Positions 8,452 through 17,800 of a stretch of DNA of 64,000 nt are shown in pieces. Position 1 is the first letter of the stretch, and every line of letters begins with the position of its first letter. Source of the stretch: Thiodiazotropha sp040507035 (GTDB lineage: Bacteria; Pseudomonadota; Gammaproteobacteria; Chromatiales; Chromatiaceae); contig JBEVVR010000052.1 of assembly GCA_040507035.1 (NCBI GenBank), positions 148,608 to 212,607 of the forward strand. The letters run 5' to 3'. A program made the position numbers and the translations under genes. The notes beneath the pieces were generated by a model that saw only the letters and a list, made by a program, of their open reading frames with translations, had not been told where the DNA came from and did no database searches.

Positions 8452-9366
8452 TCAGAGTTTGTGAACAATGTTAGGTAATTGGGATTGGATGACACCAGCC
8501 AATACCTCGATGGCCTTTTTCCGCGGAAAGGTCTTCCTGTAGACAAACTGTACTCGACGATAGGCATCTTTGATATGCAGTTTCCTGGCGATGATCCCGG
8601 AATCGGTGGTCCAACTCCCCCGAATCGCCAGCGCCGGCACCAGGGTACAGCCAAAACCTGCGCCCACCAATTGTAACAGGGTCTCCAGGCTTGCGGCCCT
8701 CAGGTCCGCCATCTCGTTATCCACGGCACTCTCTTTGCTCCGGCACACATCCATCACCTGCTGGGTAAGGCAATGCCCGTCGGCCAGCAACAACAGACTG
8801 ATTTCACTGAGATCCCGACGACTGATCTCATCTTTGTCATAGAGTGCGTGATTCCTCGGGTGGGCCAACCAAAAGGGCTCCTCGAACAGGGGCATTGCCT
8901 CAAGCTCGGGTTCGCCTACCTCAGTGGCCAAGATGGCGACATCGATCTGGTGGTCCAACAGACGTTGGGTCAGCATGTCGGTGATCTCTTCAGAGAGGAT
9001 CAGGCGCATCTGCGGATACTGCTCCTTGAGCGGCATCAGAATCAATGGAATCAGGTAGGGACTCACCGTGGGTATGGCCCCCACACGCAGCGCGCCCGCC
9101 AAGGGATCCCGCTGTGCCTGGGCCAACTGCTTGATCACGTCGGCCTGTTCCAATATCAACTTGGCGTGCTTAACGATCTCCAACCCGATCGGCGTGGTGG
9201 AAACAGAACGGTTGGTGCGTTCGAATATGGTGACGCCGAGCTCCTGCTCCAGCTTCTTGATCTGCCCACTGAGGGTGGGTTGGCTGATATAGCACTGCGC
9301 GGCCGCATGGCCGAAATGTTCGGTCTCGGCAACGGCGATCAAATATTTGAGGTCACGGAGATTCAT
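8452..9366 (-). CDS. oxyR: Hydrogen-peroxide-sensing LysR-type regulator OxyR
   Basis: A 304-residue LysR-family regulator with an N-terminal winged helix-turn-helix (about 1-60, containing the TLSGQIKKLE recognition helix region) and a substrate-binding-like effector domain. What identifies it as OxyR is the redox switch: Cys199 in LADGHCL and Cys208 in VMDVC fall at exactly the E. coli positions, followed by the family segment LRAASLETLLQLVGAG. Peroxide oxidation of C199 to a disulfide with C208 activates transcription of peroxide defences. Length matches E. coli OxyR (305). Unlike the usual arrangement near katG or ahpC genes, here it heads a unit with a diiron protein and a TrpD2 protein. 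Confidence 0.93.
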   Translation of the reverse strand: MNLRDLKYLIAVAETEHFGHAAAQCYISQPTLSGQIKKLEQELGVTIFERTNRSVSTTPIGLEIVKHAKLILEQADVIKQLAQAQRDPLAGALRVGAIPTVSPYLIPLILMPLKEQYPQMRLILSEEITDMLTQRLLDHQIDVAILATEVGEPELEAMPLFEEPFWLAHPRNHALYDKDEISRRDLSEISLLLLADGHCLTQQVMDVCRSKESAVDNEMADLRAASLETLLQLVGAGFGCTLVPALAIRGSWTTDSGIIARKLHIKDAYRRVQFVYRKTFPRKKAIEVLAGVIQSQLPNIVHKL

Positions 9367-9416
9367 AAGAGTAATTGGCCCTACCGATCATGAAGCCAAT
9401 AATACCTCATTTAGCC

Positions 9417-9442
9417 CTATCATTACCAATGATAGTTATCAA
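9417..9442 (-). promoter_or_regulatory. LysR-type palindrome overlapping an FNR-like box, upstream of oxyR
   Basis: A perfect 8-bp inverted repeat CTATCATT-ACC-AATGATAG lies at 9417-9435 and contains the ATC-N9-GAT arrangement typical of LysR-type binding sites. Overlapping its right arm at 9429-9442 is ATGAT-AGTT-ATCAA, matching the FNR/Anr consensus TTGAT-N4-ATCAA at nine of ten positions. The pair lies 51-76 bases before the oxyR start codon, where it could control oxyR and the genes behind it. The palindromes are seen directly; the regulators are inferred. Confidence 0.55.
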
Positions 9443-9590
9443 TCATGTCCCGTGTAAAAGGGCACCTTGTGTTTGGCTCTTTTTAAGCGCTGGGGCTGTT
9501 TTTGCATCCAACGTGAAAGATTTAGGATCAGGTGCGGAAGATACTCAAAACCATCATTTCCGGATGGTAAGCAGAGACATGGAGCGTTAC

Positions 9591-10052
9591 TTACTTAAAG
9601 AATTTAGCCAGTGAGCGTGACAAAAAGCCGCGCTTTTGTTTATTGCCATCAAGGTCCGACAGAGACGCCTTAACACTGGCCACATAGGCTGCATCGTCAT
9701 TTTGGATATGACTGAAAAGCCATCTTGATAATAAACCATGCAGTTCATCAGAGATATCCTCGCCCTCATCAAAGCGTTGCTTGAATTCGCTGACGCGTCT
9801 GATGAAAAGTTCATGCACCCGCTTATGCGGACGAGTGAATTCGTAGCCGGCATCTTCCAGCAATGTCTCCTCAAAACCAAAATGGGAAACTGTATACTCC
9901 ACTGTGTCATCAATGACCTTACCTATAACAAAGCGGTTTTTTGTAAACCTCGCATCATCGAGCTGATTGACATAGTCGATGATCTGTTTATGTTGGTTGT
10001 CGATGACATCAATGCCCGTTTCCAGGCTTTTCAACCAGACCAAATGAGCCAT
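9591..10052 (-). CDS. Bacteriohemerythrin
   Basis: A single-domain, 153-residue cytoplasmic hemerythrin that should bind O2 at a non-haem diiron centre. All expected ligands are present: H21 (NQHK), H57 and E61 (SHFGFEE), H76 and H80 (RPHKRVHE), H115 and an Asp at 119/120 (HIQNDD). The last 25 residues are basic and extend past the fold. Such proteins are thought to store or deliver oxygen in microaerobic bacteria or to sense it. It is monocistronic. Its stop lies about 150 bases from the oxyR operator and oxyR is transcribed in the same direction, so readthrough into oxyR is possible. Confidence 0.93.
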   Translation of the reverse strand: MAHLVWLKSLETGIDVIDNQHKQIIDYVNQLDDARFTKNRFVIGKVIDDTVEYTVSHFGFEETLLEDAGYEFTRPHKRVHELFIRRVSEFKQRFDEGEDISDELHGLLSRWLFSHIQNDDAAYVASVKASLSDLDGNKQKRGFLSRSLAKFFK

Positions 10053-10510
10053 GGGTTAATTACTCTTAATAAATCGTCCCTAATAAACAATGGCCATACA
10101 GCAAGCCATACTCAACATTTATACGCCGATTAATACCACATAGAGATACACCAAGCAAACAACCATCATAACAAAAACTATCTTTGCAGTTATTACACCG
10201 ACCGTAACAGGGCGGCAGAAAGTATTTTTATAACTTTATTTCCTCGTATTTTGAATTAAACTTCTAACCGGAAAACACATGATTCAATGGACTGATCCTT
10301 CTAATCAAACAAGCTGAAGCATGACTTTTGCTTCAAACAAAGACCACAAAGGTTCAAATTATCCATAATTCACTGAACTTTTATCCATAACTATCCAGTT
10401 AAGTTGCACTGCCTATTTTTCAGACCGGGCCTAAACATACCGCATAATTAATTGCGTCACTATCACTCACATTCGGTCGAATGCGAAGAAACGCTACCAT
10501 CAAAGAGACA
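10053..10510. other. AT-rich intergenic stretch upstream of the hemerythrin gene
   Basis: About 460 bases with no supported ORF. It should contain the leftward hemerythrin promoter; no strong sigma-70 hexamer pair or FNR-like box was found by eye. Its right border is the terminator of the next leftward gene. Confidence 0.5.
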
Positions 10511-10536
10511 TAAAAAAGGGGGCCAAAGCCCCCTTT
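10511..10536 (-). terminator. Rho-independent terminator of the MopE-like gene
   Basis: Read leftward, a six-pair G/C stem (GGGGGC / GCCCCC) closes a four-base loop and is followed by a run of T. It lies about 45 bases beyond the stop codon of the MopE-like gene. Confidence 0.85.
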
Positions 10537-10581
10537 CTCATTAACGCCATAAAAATGGCCGACTGATGCAATCAGACCACT

Positions 10582-11610
10582 TTAGTCACGAAATTTACGT
10601 GATTTGCGATCTTGTTTATCGCAATCCCGATCTTCCTTGTCACGATACTCATCATCGTCATCCTCATCATGGTCGTGGTCGTGGTCTTTCTCGTCTTCGT
10701 CATCAGAGTCGTCATCATCCTCGCGATCGCGATCCAGACACTCCTTGATATAGTCGCGCAGACGCACCTCTCTGGATCTCCACCAAGGCACTTCACACTT
10801 GTCGTCACCACCATCATTGTTTTGACAGACACCATCTGCAACATCGGAAAGTCCGTTACAGTTATTGTCGATGCCATCATCGCAGATTTCCAAAGCACCG
10901 GGATTGACATCTCCATTGGTGTCGTCACAGTCAACGGCGCCACAGTCGCCACCTTCTACACTATATCCGTCGCCATCACTGTCGGTACACTCCAGGGGAC
11001 AATCCACCGCGTTAGAGTCGGCGGTATCGACAAGACCATTACAGTTGTTATCAACTCCATCACTACAGATCTCCGCTGCTCCCGGATTGATAGAGGCATC
11101 GTTGTCATTACAATCGACAGCACCGCAGGAACCGCCATCTATTGCGTATCCGTCCATATCCGAATCAGTACACTCGACGGGACAGTTGACAGCATTCGGA
11201 TCGGCGGCATCGACCAGGCCATTACCATCGTTGTCAATACCATCGCTGCAATCTTCAGTCGCCCCTGGATAGGCAGCTGCGTTGTCATCGTCAAAGTCAG
11301 TTGCAGTCCCGCAAATCTCACCTTCCGCATAGTAACCGTCACCGTCGGCGTCGGTGCAGGTATTTGTCACAGGAGCAGGACAAAAATACTCATAATTCCC
11401 TGCATCATATGCACGCTTTGCCTGATCATCATCATGACAGCTGTTACAGCTGTTACCCATTTCGTATGCCGGCAACAGGTCGTAACCCAATCCATTGCAT
11501 TTATCAATAATGTCGCTTTCCATCGGCGGGAATGCATTCGCCTCATGCATGGTCATGAGCGCAAATGCACCCAGCATTACTATTGTTGAACTCTTCTTTC
11601 TAAACATCAT
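10582..11610 (-). CDS. Secreted protein with one haem-c motif, three MopE-like repeats and an Asp/His-rich tail
   Basis: A 342-residue exported protein. A signal peptide ends near HEANA. A single CxxCH haem-c motif (NSCNSCH, His at about residue 59) follows. Then come three tandem repeats of about 60 residues (about 85-270) of the putative metal-binding MopE type. Each has DxDxDGY, then CGAVDCxD, a proline-glycine turn and CxDGxDNxCNG. The remaining C-terminus has a WWRSREVRLRDY segment and about 50 residues made almost wholly of D, E, H, K and R. MopE repeats are linked to extracellular copper and calcium binding, so surface metal or electron handling is plausible. The start at 11610 has GAGGGAT upstream; the ORF itself extends to 11631. 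No homologue of the whole architecture is known to me. Confidence 0.8.
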   Translation of the reverse strand: MMFRKKSSTIVMLGAFALMTMHEANAFPPMESDIIDKCNGLGYDLLPAYEMGNSCNSCHDDDQAKRAYDAGNYEYFCPAPVTNTCTDADGDGYYAEGEICGTATDFDDDNAAAYPGATEDCSDGIDNDGNGLVDAADPNAVNCPVECTDSDMDGYAIDGGSCGAVDCNDNDASINPGAAEICSDGVDNNCNGLVDTADSNAVDCPLECTDSDGDGYSVEGGDCGAVDCDDTNGDVNPGALEICDDGIDNNCNGLSDVADGVCQNNDGGDDKCEVPWWRSREVRLRDYIKECLDRDREDDDDSDDEDEKDHDHDHDEDDDDEYRDKEDRDCDKQDRKSRKFRD

Positions 11611-12061
11611 TATTCGATCCCTCAAATACATTATTCAAGATTTAACGGAGCCACCAAGCAGCACTTAGCGGCAACCACATAGGACAAGGCCGTGATCAGG
11701 GACGTGTCATTGAGTTATGCATAAAAAAACATCACTCAACGCCCTGCCAAACTACAACCAAGCAGGAGAGATAGTGGCGACATACAAAGATCGCTTCTGT
11801 GAGCCCAGACACAATATCCTGGGAGTTATTTCCCACTTTTGTTAAATCCCTCATCAAATCACATATTCCCATTTTCAATTCAAATAAGGTTCGGTTATCT
11901 AAGTAAAGTGGTGGACATAGACTTATAATTTAAACAATGTTCATGGTGAGCCTTGAGGGGATAAAAAAAGGCCCCCTGGGGGATTAAAGAGGGCCGCTGA
12001 GAGTTAGTCAGGTTTGGGTGGAGGTGGAATACACCTTCGGATATGAACGCTTAGCTAGGGA
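11611..12061. other. Intergenic region upstream of the MopE-like gene
   Basis: Contains the leftward promoter region of the MopE-like gene and, at 11963-11995, the terminator of the chemoreceptor gene. No other ORF or repeat is evident in these 451 bases. Confidence 0.5.
11963..11995 (-). terminator. Rho-independent terminator of the chemoreceptor gene
   Basis: Read leftward, GGCCCTC pairs with GGGGGCC (one T-G wobble) around a 12-base loop and is followed directly by seven T. It lies about 65 bases beyond the chemoreceptor stop codon. Confidence 0.85.
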
Positions 12062-13168
12062 TCAAACGAACTCGGTCTCTTTTCTCACATCCTGCTTGAT
12101 TTCGTCGAGCTTGCGGAACACCTCCATGCTGTGATCCTCCATCACCTTCAGCGAACGCATCAATGCGTTGTAGTCCCTTTCGCCCCGCAATAGCGCAAAC
12201 ACCTCTCTAGTGGTCTCGTGGACAACCTCGTGGGGATGTTCAAGCTCTTTGTAACGGGAGGATGTAGAAAAGATCTCATTCCCCTCACCTTCGTAGTACC
12301 ACTTACCGAGTCTGCAATTGTGATGATCGACAAAATCGAACGCCGGTTCCCCTTGATTGACTGAGAGATAGGTATTCACCTTCCACAACATGTGGTCAAG
12401 CTTCGCCAGGCCCATAAATACGCTGTCGGTGGTTGTGGAGATATCACTGAAATAACCCTTCACCTCGTCATTTATCCGTGCCAGGTTCTGTTCAAAGCCC
12501 TTGACATCGTTCTGCACCTGACTGATGCATTCGATCAAACGTGAGGAGTCACCGCCCACGGACTCCACGTTATGATGCATCGACTGGATGACCTCGTTTG
12601 TCTCACTGATCGCCGACTGGGTCTTGTCGGCCAGTCCTCGCACCTCGTCGGCGACTACCGCGAAACCCCGCCCCTGTTCGCCAGCGCGAGCTGCCTCGAT
12701 GGCCGCATTCAGGGCCAGCAGGTTGGTCTGTTCGGCAATTCCCTTTATCAGTGCCAGAATCGAGCTGATCTCAGTGGCGCGGGATGACATGCTCTTCACC
12801 GAACCTTCGGCGTTGGTGGAGAGGGTTGCTAGACTATCCAGCGCTACGGTGATCTTCGAGATATCGGTGGTCAGGCCGGAGAAGTAAGAGCGCACGTTAT
12901 CGGCACAACCGAGGGTGACTTTTGCCGACTCAACAGAGCCAGCCAGATCGGATTGGATAATTCCCAGCCCCGATTTGAGCTGGTTATTTTCAAACTCCAT
13001 TAGCTGATTGAGTTGAGACTCGTCTGAAGTCAGCTTTTGAAAGGCCGATAAGGCTTTGGTCCGCTCTTCCAGCCGCTGTTCCAATTCAGTGAGTTCATGC
13101 TGAAGTTGACTATTTTCCCTTTCAAGCTGCTCGATCCGCAGCCGTTCCTTTGCATTCCACCATCCCAT
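12062..13168 (-). CDS. Soluble methyl-accepting chemotaxis protein with C-terminal CZB domain
   Basis: A 368-residue chemoreceptor with no transmembrane segment. An N-terminal coiled coil (about 8-60) leads into a shortened signalling hairpin whose tip is EQTNLLALNAAIEAARAGEQ (residues about 145-165), the CheA/CheW contact region. The C-terminal part (about 255-345) is a chemoreceptor zinc-binding (CZB) domain with its characteristic His/Cys set: LDHMLWK, FVDHHNCRLGKWYY and PHEVVHE. CZB domains use zinc and a reactive Cys to sense zinc or oxidants such as hypochlorous acid, so a cytoplasmic redox or zinc input is expected. The start has a GAGGG site upstream and the gene ends in a clear terminator. 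No che genes are nearby. Confidence 0.92.
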   Translation of the reverse strand: MGWWNAKERLRIEQLERENSQLQHELTELEQRLEERTKALSAFQKLTSDESQLNQLMEFENNQLKSGLGIIQSDLAGSVESAKVTLGCADNVRSYFSGLTTDISKITVALDSLATLSTNAEGSVKSMSSRATEISSILALIKGIAEQTNLLALNAAIEAARAGEQGRGFAVVADEVRGLADKTQSAISETNEVIQSMHHNVESVGGDSSRLIECISQVQNDVKGFEQNLARINDEVKGYFSDISTTTDSVFMGLAKLDHMLWKVNTYLSVNQGEPAFDFVDHHNCRLGKWYYEGEGNEIFSTSSRYKELEHPHEVVHETTREVFALLRGERDYNALMRSLKVMEDHSMEVFRKLDEIKQDVRKETEFV

Positions 13169-13588
13169 ATGCGGTCCCTCACAATCCTTTTAGACAGTAC
13201 TGCATCAAAATATCGTCCATTTTGCATCATCCTTTAATCGACGACTACCGCTGATATATTAGGTCCGAAAAGATCCTTTGATGGCTGAACCGAGCAGTTA
13301 GGCGGAAGGGCGTTTGTCCACAGAGTCTCTGGATTTTGATGTGGTAATTCAGAATCTGACGGACCGAGTCACAAACTCTCTGGAATAGCCAGCAAAACCG
13401 GCTATATTTTACCGATAAGGGGACGAGTAGATTAAAGGATTGTTGCAACCCTTTTACAGTCAATGATTAAAATCCCGAGCGACATTCCGCAACAGCCATA
13501 GCAACACGAATAATGGGATCTAACCCCCACCCTTTGGGTCCACTTCTAAATATAATAGCACTGCAAAACTGACTGGGAGCTGACTGAG
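13169..13588. other. Divergent intergenic region (chemoreceptor / anchored hypothetical)
   Basis: These 420 bases hold two outward promoters. A TATAAT hexamer at 13551-13556 is a good -10 element for the rightward gene at 13589, but the -35 region is poor. No gene is supported here. Confidence 0.5.
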
Positions 13589-14353
13589 ATGTTAATTGAG
13601 GAAGTTACCTTACTGCTTGTTTTTGCGATTTTAATCATTTTTTTAAGGTACAGAAATCGGACCAAAGAGCAGTTGCCGCAGGATGATACAAAACAACAAA
13701 TCGACATGGCGTTGGCCCTTGGACAATCCAGTGAAAGGGAAGGCAGCATAGTCGCGAAACCAGCGTCGGATGAATCCCTGGCGAAACTCGAAGCCGAGGG
13801 GATCAAGCTCGATCGCGAGTTGACAGCAGCAGAAGCTGACCATCTGCTGGGGCTGTTTCAACCACCCAGCCAGCGTCAACTGGAAATCCTCAAGCACTTC
13901 AAGAGCCCGTGCCCACCCGACATGAACAGGACCCAGGCCAGCAGTCAGATCCAGACTATCTTTTCCGATCCCGCCAAAGTTGAAGAGTGGAATCAACGAC
14001 CTGCAACCTCAAGAGTCAAACAGGGCATTCTTTTCATGGGCGGCCAACCTAAACCCCAATTAACCCAGGTGGAAGCTCAGTTAATGCTGGTGAATTACGG
14101 CATGGAGAATCCGCACAAGTTTCTTGAATGGAAACACATCGAGAAACTTTTTCAGGCTGTCAACGATGCGGATACCCTGGAACGTTATGCAGCAAGGAAA
14201 ATCACCTGGAAGACGTTTTTTCAGCTCTATGACGCCCTTAAGAACTCAGGTGTAGCTGCCATCGATATCACTGTAGATTTGCTACACTGGCAAACCACGC
14301 GCAACATTCTGGTAGAGAAATCGCGTAACGATCATAACAACAGGGCGGCCTGA
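13589..14353 (+). CDS. Membrane-anchored protein of unknown function
   Basis: A 254-residue protein with one N-terminal membrane helix (about 5-20, LLLVFAILIIFL) followed by basic residues, which suggests a type II anchor with the bulk in the cytoplasm. Two segments look alike: LTAAEADHLLGLFQ near residue 78 and LTQVEAQLMLVNYG near 158. Each is followed by a charged stretch, so an internal duplication of a helical unit is possible. I do not recognise a family. A GGGAG site precedes the ATG, and a -10 element is about 33 bases upstream. Codon use looks like that of its neighbours and it appears to be a real, single-gene unit. Confidence 0.7.
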   Translation: MLIEEVTLLLVFAILIIFLRYRNRTKEQLPQDDTKQQIDMALALGQSSEREGSIVAKPASDESLAKLEAEGIKLDRELTAAEADHLLGLFQPPSQRQLEILKHFKSPCPPDMNRTQASSQIQTIFSDPAKVEEWNQRPATSRVKQGILFMGGQPKPQLTQVEAQLMLVNYGMENPHKFLEWKHIEKLFQAVNDADTLERYAARKITWKTFFQLYDALKNSGVAAIDITVDLLHWQTTRNILVEKSRNDHNNRAA

Positions 14354-14808
14354 TTACCTCAGCCTCCAAGCTCCTCCTTGGCTGCTGATTGTCAACCCGG
14401 AACAAGGTGCGCAATTTTGTGCAGTAAATTCCTATCTCTGTTCGGACAGCCATCAGACTCATTGGCCAAGGAGTGCAATCACATCACCACCACTTGGGGA
14501 ACTACTCTCTGTACTGTAGAGAACTACATTTTCTAATGGACTGTATTAATTGATATTTCACCGTTTGTTCACTTTGTAACCGCTAGCTGCCGGTAGAATC
14601 GATGGATTGGCAATCAAGGTGATCTTTCACCCACCATCAGGCAGCAAACAACAGGACGAATCGCCTACCCAAACAGGCCGTAGTGAATATAAATAGCTTG
14701 CAATTGCATGCGGCCTTTGCGCAAACTCTGTTCTAAGCCACTGATAGTGCTGCTACAATTTCAACAAGAACAGGCCTAGGGCGGATTCTGCGAAGACGAT
14801 ATAACAGC
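14354..14808. other. Intergenic region upstream of the giant hybrid kinase
   Basis: About 455 bases without a supported ORF. A small GGTGA/TCACC hairpin near 14619-14633 is the only structure seen. The promoter of the signalling block should be here, but I cannot place it with confidence. Confidence 0.45.
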
Positions 14809-17800
14809 ATGATCCTTCCCCGAACCAGCCAGGGACCCATGGATATTGCACGAGCACTCTTGAAGCAGTTAAAAGGATTGTTCTTTATCCTGCTGTTGAC
14901 TACCGGCACTTGCCATTCTGTCGAGGTGCTGACCATAGTGGGAAGCCGCAATATCCCTCCCTTCAGCATGCTCAACAGGGAAGGTGAACCCGTCGGTGTA
15001 GGCATAGACATCTGGCGACTCTGGTCTGAGAAGACCGGGATACCGATACGCTTTCGTCTCACCGATATCTCCAGATCGCTGGAGGAGATAAAGGATGGCC
15101 GTGCCGATCTGCATGCGGGTCTTCTGTATTCGAAACAGCGTAGCACTTGGCTCGACTTCACCGACCCGTTCCTGGTAACCCCGGCCTACCTCTACCATCT
15201 CTTTGATCAGGCCAAGGGCAGTGCCCTGGAGAGTTTCTCCAGTTCCCGGATCGGTACCCATGGCCCCATTCCTAAGCCGTTGTTCAATAAGCTTTTCCCT
15301 CAAGGAACCCAGGTGGTCTTTGAGAACATCCCGCAGATGATAGAAGCGGTGGTGTCTGGAGAAATCGATGCCTTCATTGCCGATCGACCCTCTTCAGATT
15401 TCGCCCTGCTACGCCTCGGCAGACGCGGCGACTTCACCGCCATGGAGAAACCTCTCTTCCAAGTCTCCCTGCGCGCCGCTGTGGCAAAGGGAAAAGAACA
15501 GCTGTTGGAGCCTATCAGGCAAGGGCTCGCCGCAATCAGTCGTGATGAGATGCATGCCATCCTCGCCCGCTGGATCGACCAATCCTCACGCCTGGCTATC
15601 AATCTCCCGATGCAATCGAATCTAAAACTGACTCCCCAGGAAACGGCATGGCTGGAGGATCACCGGTCGTTGCGTGTTGCTATCGACCCCGATTTCGCCC
15701 CTTATGAGTTCATCGATGATGACGGCCGTTACCAGGGGGTCTCCGCGGAGATGATCCGACTCATCGGCCGTAAACTGGATATCGATTTCAAGCTTGTGCC
15801 AAGCGCAAGCTGGGAGCAGACATTGGCGTTGGCGGCCAAGCGCCAGGTCGACCTGCTACCCCTGGCTAACCGCACACCGCAAAGAGAGGAGCACCTCGAT
15901 TTCTCCGAACCCTACCTGGTCTCACAACGCCATATCATCACCCGGCGTTTAGATACCACGATTCAGACCGAAGCGGATCTACCGGGCCGCACCCTGGCAC
16001 TACCGAGCGGCTATTCGATCATTCCTCTGGTGCGAAAGCATTGGCCAAGCGCCAAGATCAACGAAGTCGAGGACATCGCGACTGCGCTGCAACAAGTCGC
16101 CTTCGGCGCAGCAGATGCCACGATACTCAGCAGCGGTGTAGCCGGTTATTGGCTCGACCGCAAAGAGATCACCAATTTGAGAGTGGCCGGCACACTGGGA
16201 CAACCCAGTAGACTCTCGATCGCCAGCCGTGATGACTGGCCCGAGCTCTCCTCCATATTAAGAAAGGCCCTGAATTCGATAGATGAGAAACAACGAAGGG
16301 CCATTCGCCAAGATTGGGTATTCCTTGATGAAACCTACCAGGAGCAGAACCAGTTTAATCTCACTGCGCAAGAGATCGACTGGATCGAAAAGCATCCAGT
16401 GATACGTGTCGGTGTGGAAACCCAGGTGCAACCGATCAGTTTCGTGAATTCGGAAGATGTCCATCAAGGACTCTCTGCCGATTATCTGCATCTCCTTGAG
16501 ACACATCTTGGACTCAGCTTCAAAGTGGTAACCGACACTGACTGGTCAGGACTACTCGACGGCATTCAAACCAACGAGCTGGATATGATCGGCACGGTTA
16601 CCTTCACCGATGAGCGCCAGCAGTATATGAAATTCACCCTACCCTATTACGTGGCGCCCACCAAGCTCTATCTTCGCAACGACGAAATCCGCATCAGAAC
16701 ACTTGATGACCTTAAGACTAGAACGGTTGCCGTGGAAAAGGACTACTGGTTGCACGAAAGATTTTCTGTAGATTATCCGTCGATGCAACTATTGATTGTG
16801 GAGAATTGCCAGCAGGCGCTGGAAGCTGTCTCCTCGGGCCGGGCCGATGCCTACATCGGCATGCAGGGTGTTGCCGACAGGCTGATAAGAGATCGTCGAC
16901 TGGAAAGTCTCAAGGCACTGCCTCTCACGGCTGAGGTCAGCAAAGCCGAAGTGCGTATGGGGGTGAGAAAAGATTGGGTCATACTGGCTGGTATAATCGA
17001 CAAAATCCTTGCCGGCACCCCCCCTCAAGAGCATAGAAAATTAAAACACCGTTGGCTCAGTGCCGATTACCAAAAGCAACTTGGTGGCGAGCTGGTGCTG
17101 AGCCGGGAGGAACGGGAATGGTTGTTGCAACATCAACAGATTGATATCGGGGTGATGAACGCCTGGCCGCCGATGGACTTTATCGACAACCAGGGTAATG
17201 CCACCGGTATCGGCGTCGATATCATCGAAGCTTTAAATAGGCGTCTGGGTGGAGTACTGCGCCCCCAACCTGCTACCTGGAAAGAGCACTTTGCCGCCGT
17301 CAAAGAGATGCGCCTGCCAGCGCTTATGGATATCACGCCGACTGTCGAGCGTGGGGAGCATTTTCTTTTTACCTCACCCTATCTGACCATCCCCCATGTC
17401 ATCGTGACAAGAAAGGATCATCCCACGCTACGCCATATCTCCGAACTGCAGAAACGCCGTGTCGCCTATGAACAAGGCTTTATGGTGGGGCGCGTTATCG
17501 CACAACGCTACCCCGATATTGTCATGGTCGAGTACAAGGACACCAGTGACGCCCTCGACGCGGTCTCCAGGGGTGAAGTGGATGCCTATATCGGCAACCG
17601 GGCGGTGGTGCTCTATCTGATCGAACATGAGCTGATTTCAAATCTCAAGATCCAGGGTAAGACCAACGAAACTGTCTCCGTGAATGCTATTGGGGTACGT
17701 AAGGACTGGCCTGAACTGCGTAATATCTTGCAGAAGGCCCTCACCTCATTGAGCCGGGACGAGTATAGAAACATCCTCAAAAAATGGGTACCGAGTAAAG

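Noticed and set aside
9375..9614. Rightward 79-codon frame between oxyR and the hemerythrin gene
   Set aside because: No ribosome-binding site or domain; it covers the operator region and the end of the hemerythrin gene.
10612..11589. A 325-codon frame antisense to the MopE-like gene
   Set aside because: Its sequence is a low-complexity mirror of the Asp-rich repeats; the leftward gene has signal peptide, repeats and terminator.
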